Assembly (NCBI GenBank): GCA_038496445.1
Contig: JALMLS010000455.1
Location: 558,001-622,000 of the forward strand
Source of the DNA: Trichosphaerium sp. ATCC 40318
Lineage: Eukaryota > Discosea > Flabellinia > Trichosidae
Direction: 5' to 3'
DNA: 64,000 bases
Below the pieces are notes generated by a model, which was given only the letters and a program-made list of their open reading frames with translations, made no database searches and was not told the DNA's origin. The position numbers were made by a program, and so were the translations under genes. Shown here one piece after another: positions 41,801 through 54,900 of this stretch (its first letter is position 1; every line of letters starts with the position of its first letter).

Positions 41801-44800
41801 AAATCTCTTGCTAAGCTGTACGATTAAACATACAAGAATCTGATGCCTGACTATTTTCTTTAGATTCGAGCTTGCACAACTTGCTGCTGACCTCACTGAT
41901 GATCCAGAACATAAACGTGCTATAGAAAGAGCTTCAAAAGCACTTGCAAATAAAGCAATAGCTGTATTGAGCATTGGTAGTGACGAAAACAACTTTGACA
42001 CAAAGTCACTTTTGGATGCTTCAAACGACATGGCACAGTCACTCCGTAAGTACAAGACTTCTCTTGACCTCATAGGTTTTCTTGTTTTAACCTTCTTATA
42101 GGAAATTTGACTAAAGCCCTTGCAGATGCTTCTAATAAATCTGTTGATGAGGCATCGAAGGATATAAAGGCAAAGTTAGCAAACTACAAAAGAGGTAAGG
42201 ATTTTGTTTTATTTTACTTGATTTTTTTTCGTGCACGGTAGACCTTTGTTGACTTTATCTAGGTGCTAAGGGTCCTCACGTGCCTGAGGTTGCACCTTCA
42301 ACTATGAAAAAATTGAAAGAAGCTGCTGAGCGCATTAATGGCGCTTCTAATAGATTAGTAACTGCTACAAAGAAGTCAGAAAAGAAAGATGACCACGCTA
42401 AGGCTGCTGGTACAAAAAAAAAAAAAAGAACTTATTTCTTTACTCACCTTATTTCGCTTAGCCGATGGAATGAAAGAGCTCTTAGACCAATGTGTCAACC
42501 TAAGAGACTTTGCTGATGATCCAAGAACTGTTACATCTGTTGATAGGAATGTGATTAACGCTTCAAATCATGTTTTGGAAGTGATTGAGAATGCTTGCAT
42601 GTTAAAGACTACACCTGAACATATGAACTTAATGAAACAAAATGTCAAGAATGTTGAACTTGCACTTCAGAAACTTCTCAAAGCTGCAGCTAGTATAATT
42701 CCTGAAACCAAGGAGGTACATTTCTAAAATCACGTGAAAACGTTGTGTATGCTCACGTGACTTTTTTGTAATAGCTTGAGAAAGCAACTGAAGATGCTTT
42801 TAATGATGTCAATGATGCTGCATTCAAAGCAGGTTTGGGAAGCTTGGATGTCCTAAAAAATACAAACAACTTGCCAATCCACAAGAAGACTTCTTGGAAG
42901 TCATTCATAAGATAGGTACGATACATAGAATAATGCCATTTTGTTAAATCCAAAACTCATGTTTTTAGATGATGTTGTGCCTGTACTTTACAGAAAGGAT
43001 AACTTGGCTGATGTCAAAGCGGACATCATGTCTGCTAAGGATAGCATTGAGCAAGTCGCTCCACTTGCTATCGCTTGTGCAGATAAAGAACCACAGAAAG
43101 ATATGAAAGAGGCTATGCTAAACGCAACACGTGATATGTGTGAATCGCTGCTGTGTATGTTCTTTTTCTTTCCTGTTTTTTTCTTGATACTAATACACTG
43201 TAGCTTTCATAGAGAGCTTCAAAGAAACTGATGAAGGTGATCCAGAGCCAGTAAAGAACAAAGTGGAAGATTTGATTGCAGTCATAGAGAATCAATCTAC
43301 CAAACAAGTGCGTATTGTGGCAGTTATGAAGTGTTTTTTGTTAACTGTTAAATAGGGCAAAGACAGTTCTGTAGAAAAAATTGAAAGCTGTACAAAAAAG
43401 CTGGATAGAACAAAGCACAAACAAAGTGATAAATACACATTCCCACTACACGTTGCACGTGCCAACAAGAGTGCTTCGGTATGCCATCCATACCTCCTTA
43501 CTCCTATAAATAGCTTACGATTGTTTAAGGGTCTCATAACTAAAGTTTCGAGGTTTAATAACAAGGTAAAAAGTGGGCGAAGTCTTGATCAAATGCCAGA
43601 AGATATTGCTAACTTGGTTACCAAATACACCAATAGCATGTCAAGTACGACTAAAACATACCGTAATACGAAACTAAATCAATACAGGTGCTATCCGAAG
43701 TGTAAAAAGTAAGAAGCAAAGAGATACTGCAAAGAAATCAGCAGTTGCAGTCACAAAGGTAACGTATTTGTATAATACCCTAGAACAATGAAAATCTTAC
43801 CTATTGCGTTAGCTTGCTGCCGAATATGTGCAAGATGGAATCAATGGTGATAAGGCTAAAGTAGCAGACAAACAAAAGAAGTTGAAAGCAGCTATAGTAA
43901 AATCTCTCAACGATATTAAAGTAAAGTTTCAACTTCGAGATACTTCGTTTCTGACATTACGTAGGAAGCTGGAATTGTTGAAAAGTCTTGTGATGATGCT
44001 TTAGAACATCTAGAAGAAACATTAGGACAATTGGAACTCACGACTCCAGATAGTGCGTTTCGGGATTTTAAGAGAATTTTTTTTGGAAAGTTTTATTTAT
44101 CCTTCCGCTAGGAAAAGATAAAAAACTCAATAAACCTCGTGCGAGGTTAGCAAAGAAAAAGCTTACAGAGATAATAGCCAACATCGATGCAGTACGTTGT
44201 TTTTTTTTGTGTTCTTTCTTACTTTCTGAAAATTTTTTATTCACGTGAATATCACGTGACAAATATTAACGGTTGATGTTTTAGAGCAAATCCTTGGCTG
44301 GAGATATTACCACAGGAGTCAATAATAGGTCTGCTGATGTATCAGAACCAATGAAAAAATTTAAGGACCAAATGGCGTCAGTGATAAATGGTAAGTATTT
44401 TTTACAAAATAGGCTTAAACAAAAACCGTTGGTGTTCATTTAGACTATTTTAGAAACTGCCCAGTTGAGCTATCTACCGTCTTCTTTCTATGGCATGCTA
44501 CTGAATGCTGCTAAGAAAGCGGGTGATGGCGCTTGTGATGTTGTTACAGAGGCCAAAAACCGCATTGAGGACTCTAAAGACAAGTACGAAATTATTCTCT
44601 TGAATATTCTGAAAATGTTACTACCAAAAAAAACGAACTTCCCAACTAAGAAAAAACACAAATCTCCAAAACCCTGTAATCTCACGCGATTCTTTCAATA
44701 GTAATGAGCCAATGGATACAACTTGTAAAGAATTTGAAGGCATGATGGATAATCTCAAAGAAAAGGCTTCATCCGCCTTAAAGGACGTGGACCAGTCATT

Positions 44801-46522
44801 AGAGCATCTTGTTGGTGTATCTGAGACGCTTGAAAACGATGCAGAGGTACCCAAAGATATTACGTTCTTCGTACTAACGTTTTTAAGGGCGCACTTGAGG
44901 CTGCTTCTAAACGTCTACAACAAGCAGACGAGGAGCTCAAGCGCGTTGAACAAACGTACGAAAAAAAAAAGATCCGGACTTCAAACATTCGATTTTTGTC
45001 TAAGAATCACTATGCTAACGTGTACGTAGTGTCGCAGACTTGGAGAGACAAGGAGAGACCCAAGTCGGTACAAATAATATGGTCACCGCAACGGCAATTA
45101 TAGATTCAGCGAGAGCAATCATGAGCTGTTCTCAAGTGTTGTTGCTCAAGGCAACGCTGGTTCAGGTACGATTTTGTAGTTTTGTAGTTTTGGCTTGAAC
45201 GAGGGTGTTCTGACTGTTTTTTCTTGTTTAGGAGGAGATTGGCCTAACGAAAAAAACGAATGTTTACAAAGATGATCCTAAATGGGCTGAAGGTTTAAAG
45301 AGCGCTGCAGAGGTACGCATAGCCATTTTTGGGAACAACTCGTTCCTCTTGTCTTCAACTCTTTACGTTGTTAATCACTTTGCTCAGAGCGTAGCAGTTG
45401 CTGTTTATAGCTTAGTGCACGAGTCAAATGCTCTATGTCACGGTGAGAAAGGTACGTAAACCACAACAAGTAAAACAAAAAAAAGCCAAATTTCCTTGAG
45501 TTCTAAACCACTTACCCATCTCAGGACCCGAAATTTTAACCGTATGCGCAAGAGAAGTAAATGCAAACACTCAGCAAGTAAGTATAATATGCTATTAGCA
45601 TCATGTAAAAAATACTAACTACTCAAAGCTTGTACTCGCCTCAAAAGCCAAGGCTGATCCAGATAGCGAAGCTCAAGCAGAATTAATGATAGCAGCCAAA
45701 AATGTCAATATTGCACGCGACAAGCTTCGCACAACCGCAGAAATGGTTGAAGTACGTACAATGAGAACGATCTTTTTGAGCTGCAAGCTCACTTTATGCT
45801 TTTTCACTTTCTTGCATCCCAAAGGCTGCAGTTTATGTTGTACAGTGGCTAATTACATTGAATAGAAAGCAAGACAGCTTGAACTACAAAGGAAAAGACA
45901 GGAACAGCTTGAGAAACAACGTAACGTGCCAAAAGGTGAAGTTGGTAAATTTACAGATGCATTTCAAAAACAGATTGAAATTGAAGAGCTCAAAAAGAAA
46001 CTACAAGGTACCCTTACAACAAATACGTTCTTTTTTTGCTTCACGATTTTTTTTTCTCGTGAAATACAAATTATTCAATAACGTCACCACGAAATCACCT
46101 AGTTTAAAATCTCTGTCTACATCTCCTTATAAATTGAAAGCCATCACGTGAATTATTTTTATGATAAACATATTTGAATCAATCTACGCAGTTTTCTTTA
46201 CATGCTCTTTTTGAGTAGTTGAAATCAAAGTTTTATCAAACTGTTGCATTTTGTCTTTAAATTTAAAAGAAATCTCAATAACAAGAACTGTTATGATAAT
46301 TTGATTGAAGTAGCGAACAACAAAAAAATATTGTGTAGTTGGCTACGCGTTTTTGTGTAGTTGGCTGAAAAAGAAACTTTTTTTTGAAGAAAATCGTGAT
46401 TGCTTTTGAGACCTTTTTTTTTGTTTTAATTTTAGATGCTGGTGTACTAACCTTTTCTCTTCCCAATAGCCAAAGAACAGGAGTTCTATAAAACACGAAG
46501 AAGAGAATATCAAGAAAATTAA
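35839..46522 (+). CDS. TLN: Talin (FERM head, helical rod, I/LWEQ actin-binding tail)
   Basis: Adaptor linking membrane adhesion receptors to F-actin. Start MAVSLQVRIDNGKMVKRIRV begins the F0 lobe; YKKKHRQLAVKLVDGTKKK is F1; LLNKRFFATDANVDENDPIG and AEMIRTGKMLASEKEV are F2; YGMTLFKVGRVLPNKKKPF and KRWVDNDTE form the F3 PTB-like lobe, which in animals binds integrin NPxY tails. A linker near 38030-38170 leads into a long array of Ala-rich helices. The THATCH/I-LWEQ bundle near 45060-45760 contains RAIMSCSQVLLLKA, KWAEGLKSAAE, REVNANTQQLVLASKAKADP and AAKNVNIARDKL. After it come a coiled coil and a short end, KEQEFYKTRRREYQEN; no villin headpiece, unlike Dictyostelium TalB. Some 50 or more exons; the last intron (~460 nt) is exceptionally long. 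I estimate ~2,300-2,500 residues. Confidence 0.95.
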
Positions 46523-47022
46523 GAAAGAAGATCAGAGGAGTGAGATAAAAGTTGAATTCTTTTCGGGTTTTTCTTTTTTTGTTGGGGGTACTCTACAAAA
46601 ACTACTAAAACAACGTAAACTCCTAAATACCATGACGTATTGTATCAAAAACGTTTAAATTAAACGTATTTATTGAAGTTTTGTACATCAAATCAACCTT
46701 CCTATTTTTTGTCTGTTTGTCCGTTCTGTTCTTTTTATTTTACGAGTAAGTTTACTTCTGTTCGCATATAAATATACGTAAAACGCAAAAATGACGTTCG
46801 TAAACGCTAATCCAAAAACGAACGGCAAGATCGTTCCAAGGACAGAAAAAAATTATTCTGATACCCTGTACTTATAATAAATAATAACGCAATGAACATA
46901 AAGAGAATTAGAACAAGTCCGCACTTTCACAAGATAGAAAATTGGTTAAATTTTCAACTTTTCCACCAACTTGTTTTTTTTACTACTTAACCTAGCGTTG
47001 ACATCACAGTGGTTCAACCAAT
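46523..47022. other. Spacer downstream of talin
   Basis: No supported coding frame; T-rich tracts and a likely promoter for the poly(A) polymerase gene. Confidence 0.4.
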
Positions 47023-49396
47023 ATGCAAGCGAAACAAGATTTATACATTTGCGCGCCTTGGATGCGTGAATACAATGAAAAAGGCTCTCAAGGCGCCAAG
47101 GAAGATCACGTTATGGCTTTACACCGAGAAGTAGACGCATTTGCCAAGTGGGTCGCTCCTACACCCGCTGAACACAGGATGAGGCGAGAAGTCTTTGACC
47201 GCGTTAAAAACGCGACTGCGAAGCTATGGCCGGCTGCTAAGGTATTTCTAGAGTGCTTTTAGCGTCACTGAGAGATCTGTTTGCTTGTTTTTGGCCGTTA
47301 ACGCTGTTTCCTGGCATTCGTACTCACTAGAGTTACTAGGTTGAACTTTACGGGTCTTTTGTGACAGGTGTGTGCGTTCCAATGAGGTACGTTTTTTTTT
47401 TCTAAACGGACTGTTTTGTATGTTTGTACTGCATTCTGCTACAGTATATTTTACCACCCACCATTTCCCTATTGGCCTACAATACTGTTTAAACAAAAAT
47501 TCAGCAAGTATTCCAAAACTCTTTTCTTCGTAATCTCACTGTAACGAAAGAAATCGTATCAATCATTTTAAACTCACTATCTTGAGGCTTTTTTATTTTA
47601 TTTTTTTTTTCATTTTTGCCGAATTACAGCGTGATTTTTTTTGTGGTCATGAGACTTACTGTAACCACTAGTGATATGGACGTAGTCATATTTGATGCAA
47701 AAGGGGATACTTACGGGCCTTCTTCAGCAACTGCACTTCACACACTTGCGCAAGCACTTGTGAAGCAAAAAATAGCAATAAAGGTAGAAGTCATATCTAC
47801 TGCACGCGTAAGTAACAATGAGTAGACTTTGAGCCCTTTTTTTTGTTTTTTTTTGTTTTTTTTTTACCGCTTTTCACACAACGTGCACTTGGAATGTATA
47901 ACGACGTAATCTCTACCCATAACATACCTTATTTTTAGTGTACTGCATCGTTTTTCTGACTTTTTCGCTCGTTAGATACCAATCATAAAATATATTGACG
48001 CAAAGACTCACATACTTGTTGACGTTACGTTTGAGTGCTACAGTGCGTTATTTTTTAAACTTACTAATGATTTTAAAGCGATTTTAACCAAAAAAAAACG
48101 AGTTTTGAATTTTTTTGCTTTGTATGCCCAAACAAGTTCAAAGTAGGAGAGAGTGCTAACAACTTATAGGTGCCCCTGCCAACGTATTATTGGTCAACTC
48201 TATTTTGCAAGAATACCCACCTACACGACCTTTGGCTCTTGTTATTAAATTTTACTTAAAACTCCTCTTTCTCAATGATAAATGGACTGGTACGGTTTTT
48301 GCCTTATTCCAACCGTTATGTATTTTCAAAGGAAAATTCAGTTTTTTTCCACAACCGCCTGTATCTCGTCATAACTCGCTAATATAGGTGGTATTGGTTC
48401 CTTCCCACTTCTAGCTATGGTTACATCGTATTTACAGGTCCGTTAATCATGACCCAATACTTAAAAAAAGTTGAACAAAAAAATTTCCAGAGAATTTTTT
48501 TCTTGTGTTACACTGTAACTTCCCCTTACGTTATAATAGCATCATACAAAGTCCCGTGGTAGATCTTCAACGTATACAGCAGATTATAACTTTGGAAGTA
48601 TGCTTCTCGGGTTTTTTAAGTATTGGGCTGAGGAGCACGATTACATTGAGCGTGGTGTATCAATACTGGAGTCCGGGTCTTATTTTTCGAAAAAAGGTAT
48701 ACCCTTCACTACAAAATACGTACTAATGCGTCTATCAGAACGTGGTTGGTACAATCCACGCGCTCCCACTCTTTTGTGTATTGAGGACCCATACAATCCT
48801 GGTACGAGTTGTTTGCTTTTTTTTTTTTTGGGCCAACTTTACGGTTCGAGTAGTGACGTCTTTCTACGTGAAATGACTTTTCCTTTTGAACCTATTCAAA
48901 AGGCTAGTTTTAAGCCACGTCGCTTTATTATCATAGACTAACTCTTCACGTAGAAGAAGATATTGGATGCCCAAGTTTCCGAATAGACACTATAAAACAT
49001 TGTTTTACTGTTGCTTACACAGCTCTAAGTACAAATGATGCTTGTGCAGTGCCTTATGATTCTTGGCTATCAAAACTACTTGTCGTTCCAGCAGACGTTA
49101 TGAGCCACAGACGATGGGCCAATCACAACTACAGCAATAGACGAAAAAACAAGCAAAACAACTCTAGAAAACCACCTCGTGGAGGAAATAGTAGTCTCTG
49201 TGGTAGACGTGAGAACCGTCAGCACTCTTCTGGAGGCCGTGATAGTAATAAGAGTAGCTCAAATGGAAGCAGAGGTCCTCAAAACGCTGGTAGAAAATCA
49301 GGAAACAAGAAGAGTTCTTCTCCTCAAAAGGGTATCCCAGTCAAGATTAATTCTATAGAAGAGTTCCCTGCTCTTGCAACAAAGACGTGGGTATAA
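47023..49396 (+). CDS. Non-canonical poly(A) polymerase (Trf4/PAPD5 family)
   Basis: Nucleotidyltransferase of the TRAMP/oligoadenylation type, which adds short A-tails to aberrant nuclear RNAs. N-terminus has FAKWVAPTPAEHRMRREVF. The catalytic core reads ELYGSFVTGVCVPMSDMDVV, i.e. GS followed by the DxD metal pair, with the third acid in THILVDVTFE. Then ANVLLVNSILQEYPPTRPLA, LVIKFYLKLLFLNDKW, FGSMLLGFFKYWAEEHDYIE and LLCIEDPYNPGTDVAIGCFS, the PAP-associated domain. The C-terminal ~110 residues are Ser/Asn/Arg/Gly-rich (NNSRKPPRGGN, NKKSSSPQKG) and end KINSIEEFPALATKTWV, a likely RNA-contact tail. Introns include two unusually long ones (~280 nt near 47393-47670 and ~110-170 nt later). No second missing motif is seen. 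Confidence 0.92.
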
Positions 49397-50310
49397 GAAG
49401 GAGCTTTTTTTTGAATCAAAAAGAAATTGAAAAAAAAAATCATCCAAAAAGAGAATTTGTACACTTGTATCCACTAAGAATCTTAATAGTGGGAGTTCGC
49501 TTATCTCTTTTTTTTGTGTTGGCTTTTTTTTTTCTTTTTTTTTTATCATTTCTTGAAAAAGAAATTGCTCCTTCTGTTTCTCACCTCTCTTTTCTTTCTT
49601 CTTTCTTTCTCTCTTGACCCTCTCACACTCTGGTTGTGACTATTTTATCTCTCTTTTTACCCACACCCCTTTTTCTATCACCTCCCCCACAGAAACTTAT
49701 CTTCTTTGTAAATAAACGTAACTAATAAACCTTGTACATCTTAAAAAAATTCTCGTGTTATGAAAAATGTGTTCGCAAAAAAAAGCTCCGAATTGAAGCC
49801 TGGTGCTCTTGAAGCCAGATTTCCGAATATAATTTATCTTGTAAGTCGCTCAGTACAAGGCGGCGATAAAAGAAAAGTGACTTTCGAAATAATAAAAGAC
49901 AGGACCCGTGACAACGTTTCAATTTAACTCCGCATTAAAATCAAACGTGGCAAAAGTGGTTTGGTTGAATATTCTAAAGTATTGTTGATTCAAATAATGT
50001 GTCCTAAAAACCCTTTGCAACTCATGACCTTCAAACGGTATGTACAATCTAAACTCTCTAATGCCACGCTTAGAACAAACCGCGAGCAATTGATAAACAT
50101 CAGTTTCACATGAATGTTTTAGCTAAAATGAAGGTTCCTTAAAGGAGTTCAATGTCGAACGCAAAAAAAGTTCGACTCCTCCAACAATCCCCTTAATCAT
50201 TTGATTGAAGGTGTCTGAATAAATGTAATGTACACGGACAATGTGTCCTTTTTTTGAAAATTCCACATGAATTCAAGAAGACAAAAAAGTACGAAAAAAT
50301 TAAAAAGCAC
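49397..50310. other. Long T-rich 3' flank and spacer
   Basis: Begins with several poly-T/poly-A tracts (49407-49620), with AATAAA near 49712; thereafter no frame of note up to the next gene. Confidence 0.5.
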
Positions 50311-51462
50311 ATGATGGCAACACCTCGCTTTATCTTCCTATCCCTTCTTCTTTTTGGCATAGTACATGCGTACTGGACTATTTTCGCAGGCAATGGATCA
50401 CCTAATCATATCACTGCAAAGAGATATGACAACGTGTTCTTCACTGCAGGTCCTTTCACTGTTGAAAACTGGCTAATCGAACCTGGAGACAAATTCATAC
50501 CAATGGAGTTCTTGGGTCATAACCAAGTAGTCTCTTTCACTCTCTTTATCAAACCCGGACAGAAGTGGATGCTAGCGTGGTTAGACAGGGACGGTAACTG
50601 GAGATATCAAGCAAAAGGCGGACAAAAGATTGGAACCTGGCCTACATCTTCTACCGACCAATATGTTTCAGGCAGGTTCAGAGGAAGACTTGAAAAAGAT
50701 TTACTCATTTCGAACCCCGATGGTCGCTATGCCACGTTTCAACTAGAATCGACGATCATCAATACCAATGGGTTGTTTAATTACGTCTTCAACTTTGTAA
50801 CACTCCAGTACGCTGCAGACGCAACAGTTCAAGCCACAGATAAACTCATCTCTGGTTACTTCGATCATACTCTATCACCAAGAAAAGACTACGTTGTATT
50901 GATCAAGTCAACCGGGTACTACGTAATGACATTCAACACGGCAACAAACAACTGGGATATTCTCTCGAGCTCAAGTAACGGACAGATAAACTGGTGGGTT
51001 ATTAATCTATCGAATGACAAGTACATTGTTGGTGGATTCGAAACACGGTCACGTGATCTCTTACTTTGTGTTAATCCAAACGGATGGCATCATCTCATGA
51101 AATTAGACCCAGTAACGAATACCTTCAAGTTCATCGAAGGCGGATCAAACGGCAAAGTTGGCACGTGGACAATCGGTCATCACAATAGATTTCTTGCAGG
51201 AAAATTCGACTTGGTTCAACCGGTAGGCGGAACAGATCCTCATCACTTGCTCGCAATAGATCCAAGTGGTAATTCCCAAACGCTTGAACTAGTAAACAAC
51301 CAGTGGACTCAAGTAGCAACGAACAACGGAAACGGTAGGATTGCTGGATGGCATATCGGTTGGGGTGATCACTATGTCAGAGTTGAATCTTATGACGATG
51401 ACCGTTATAGAATTCTAGCACTTAACAATGGCGGTTGGTGGAAAAGTATGCAACTGTCATAA
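50311..51462 (+). CDS. Intronless secreted repeat protein (propeller-like), 383 aa
   Basis: One uninterrupted frame. I start at the ATG pair at 50311/50314 because it gives a clean signal peptide (ATPRFIFLSLLLFGIVHA); the in-frame ATG at 50254 adds a charged leader that would spoil it. The mature part has at least four related blocks of ~55-60 residues with the pattern NG-x(3)-W followed later by xGxFxxxxxxDLLxxxPxG: GTWPTSSTDQYVSGRF, NWWVINLSNDKYIVGGF, GTWTIGHHNRFLAGKF and AGWHIGWGDHYVRVESY, each followed by DLLISNPDG, DLLLCVNPNG, HHLLAIDPSG or RILALNNGG. This resembles FG-GAP-like propeller blades but I cannot name the family. Absence of introns is exceptional here and could mean recent transfer or retroposition. 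AATAAA starts right after the stop. Confidence 0.85.
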   Translation: MMATPRFIFLSLLLFGIVHAYWTIFAGNGSPNHITAKRYDNVFFTAGPFTVENWLIEPGDKFIPMEFLGHNQVVSFTLFIKPGQKWMLAWLDRDGNWRYQAKGGQKIGTWPTSSTDQYVSGRFRGRLEKDLLISNPDGRYATFQLESTIINTNGLFNYVFNFVTLQYAADATVQATDKLISGYFDHTLSPRKDYVVLIKSTGYYVMTFNTATNNWDILSSSSNGQINWWVINLSNDKYIVGGFETRSRDLLLCVNPNGWHHLMKLDPVTNTFKFIEGGSNGKVGTWTIGHHNRFLAGKFDLVQPVGGTDPHHLLAIDPSGNSQTLELVNNQWTQVATNNGNGRIAGWHIGWGDHYVRVESYDDDRYRILALNNGGWWKSMQLS

Positions 51463-51468
51463 AATAAA
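51463..51468 (+). promoter_or_regulatory. AATAAA immediately after stop
   Basis: Hexamer abuts the TAA at 51460-51462. Confidence 0.5.
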
Positions 51469-51971
51469 ACTGTTTGTTTTCCCTCGTTTATTTTTTGTTT
51501 GTTAACCTTTTGGGCTCTTTTTCATCAGAATACTTTCGTGCCATTTAAAATGATATCATCCTCAGCGATTGTGTTTTAAGTCTCGTAGAGCTTGATAAAC
51601 ATTGTAGAATTTTCTTGCACGATATCGAAGAGAGCTGTACAACACACGTGCGTCACTCGACGTATATTAGGTATAGGGTGCACGACCCAACAAGCCACCA
51701 ACGTAGCTGGTACCGTTATAGTAGTAATTCATTGAGCGCTGTTAAACTGACTTTGAAACATGCATGCAACAATCAAGGTTAAGTCACTTGAATAGCCGTT
51801 TGGCACATTACGCCCCTCTTCACGAACATTATTCAACTGTTTGATGGATTGCGCTTGATTGGAGGTGACTAGGAGTGTAAATTGTGAAATTAACCTGTAC
51901 GAGTAAGCCTAACACCCACAACGGAGACGGAGATCGAATTAATAGGGTTTTGACGCCTTCTTAACCGAAAT
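51469..51971. other. Spacer
   Basis: No gene supported; one CACGTG near 51645. Confidence 0.4.
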
Positions 51972-54900
51972 ATGGAGAAATCAGCTGAAAGCAAACCAAA
52001 AACAACAAAAGAGGGTGTGATAGAATCTATTAACGGATGTAGTACGTATTATACTTCTTAAATGCCAATTGGTTACATCTAAACATAAAAAATAGTAGTT
52101 TCCGCCAAATTCAATCCAGGAGTTGCCACTATGTACGAAATGGTACGAAGACTTACTTTCAGCATTTTTCATCTTTTGTTGTACCCGTTTTGGAAGAAAT
52201 CACGTGATTTTTTTTCTAAATGATTTTCTGAAAGGTGTATGTTGGACCTAAACGTCTTGTTGGAGAAATTGTGACTGTGTGGCATTCGTCGACGAGCATC
52301 AAGGTGTTTGAAAATACAGGTAATTTTTTTTTGCCAGTTTTGATCTCGCCTTGCTAGAGCACTTCACATGTTTGCTCTGATTACTTTGTAAATATTAGAT
52401 TGTCTTAGCGTTGGTGATACGGTAGTACTTACAGGGAATCCATTACAGGTGGAACTAGGACCAGGTCAAGAAACTTCTTTTTTCGTTATTTTGTTGCTTC
52501 ACGAAAAAGCTGAGATTTGTTAGGTATTCTCGGTAACGTGTTTGATGGTATTCAGCGTTCTCTAAAAGATTGTAAAACAAATACATTAGTACCAAATATA
52601 CCCACAGAGAAAATATCTGTTCGTTTAAACCACAACAAACTGTGGGATTTTAAACCAAACGAGGACATCAAGGCAAACTTGGTTTTTTTTCAACCCAATA
52701 ACATCGCTGCAGGTTGGCTCCCTTGTACAACCTGGTGATATTTTTGGATTTGTACAGGAAACCCAATGTATAGAGCATCGTATTATGGTTTCTCCAAATA
52801 ATTCTGGAAAAGTGAAGTGGATTGCTCCATCGGGGAAGTACACCTTAAAAGTACGTGTAAAATTATTCACACAAAACTAAAACTTTTTTGTAGGACTCTG
52901 TACTTATTCTTTATTGTGATGGCGTTGAAAAATCGCTTGGTATGAGCCACAAGCATCCAATACGTTCAGGCAGGAAATTAAATAAGATGCTAAAAGCAGA
53001 GAAGCCTCTTTTTACTGGAATCCGTGCAATAGACATGTTCACACCGTAAGTGTTTTTTGTTGAAGTTTCATGCTTCCCTGAATGTAGCATTTGGCTAGCA
53101 CGTGTTGTGTTTAGGTCAATTCTATTATAAACATTACAGGCCTGTTAGGGATTTTAAGGCTTATTTCCTTCACTGGGCTTGTTTTTAACTACTTGGTTCA
53201 AGGTTGGCTCAAGGAGGAACTTGTGCAATATGGGGACGATTTGGTACAGGAAAAACACATGTTTTACAATCAATAGCGACAAATTCAAATAGCGATATAA
53301 TTGTATATTGTTGTTGTGGAAAACGTGGTTCAGATGTTACTTCAATGATGTTATCATTAGAACAACAAAACTCCTCCCAAGTATAACATAAACATGTTTT
53401 GTTATTTTTTTGCGACATTCCTTTTGGAAGTGTTAACGTCTCTAGTCTAATCAGCTTTTAGGGAATGAAATCACGTGATAGTGTTATAGTTTGTAATACA
53501 TCGAATATGCCTATTACATTGAATGAAGTATCACTGTATGTACGTATTAATTTTGAAATGACTTTGACTTTTTTGTTGTTAACAAGTATTTGTAGCTATG
53601 ACGATTGCAGAGTATTTTAGAGACCAAGGATATAATGTAACACTACTTGTTGATTCTTTTGATATGTGGGCAGAATCAGTTAAGAGTACCCAAGTGATGT
53701 ACATGAGACATTCACAATTTTTTTTGTCTTCAACAAAGATGTGTTCAGTGATAGACAGGTACAACTTGATTCTTTCTATTTGTTAACCTTCCGCTTAGGT
53801 CAGGTAGGACTTTATGCCAAGGATACCCTTTCCGTAAGGGATCTATAAGCTTAGTTGGAACAGTATCATTAAACTGTCCATGCAGAAGTGCGGAGACTTT
53901 ACATTTTTCAAAACTTACCAAAACTCACGTGTTGTGATGTTTATTAGATTGGTATTTATCAGTTTTAACTGATTTTAATAGACAATTTTTTATATATTTT
54001 AAAAGCGAACATATATTTAGACCGTGGTAGAGAGCGGTACATGGCATTTAACGAGCGTTGTACAAAATATAATAATGATCTAAAATCATATTTTGAAGTA
54101 AGCTTGCTCACTCCTTGAACATCCTCCCTTGGAGGGTGGTATACACATGACTATACAAAAAGATTAACATGTTTTTTTAATTAGGATTTATATGGAGAAG
54201 AAGTTGAACACCTTAGACTTAAGATGAGTGGTATATTAAGTCAACATGGCGATTACTATGAAATAGTTCAATTAGTTGGCTTGGTACAACACTTGACATT
54301 TTTGTTGCTAAAGAACAGCAACATGGAAATTTTTTATTGTAGAATATTTCTTAATTCCAAGGCAAAGAAAGTTAAGCCTCACGAGTGAAGCTGCATTTTT
54401 CTTGCTTTTTTCTTGTTTTTTTTTTGATTTTGTTTGCTCTGTTCCTTCACCATTTCGAAAATGTTCAGTAAGACGTATAAATAATATTTATTACAAGGCA
54501 TGCCTAACTGAAACAGATAAACTTATTTATGAATTTGGTACACTTTTAAAAAATGAGTTCTTGTATCAAGACACTTATGAGGAATCTGAACAATTTTGTC
54601 CTTTTTACAAAACATTGTTCATGCTTAGAAACTACAACCTGTATTATGATCTTTGCCACGAGGTACGCTTTACACTCCATGTACTTTCAGGAGCTAAATA
54701 GAATTACATCTCATTGACACTAAACCCTTATACGGCAGATTTTTATACGCTAGTAGGTTCGTAGTGTATTTTTTTTAATTATTCTCTTCTAGGTTCTTGA
54801 AGAAAATAGTAAAAATCCTAAAAGCAAAATAACATGGTCTATAATCAAAAGTCATACGAGGGATGTATGGTTTAAGCTTATAAACCAAAAATACATGGTA

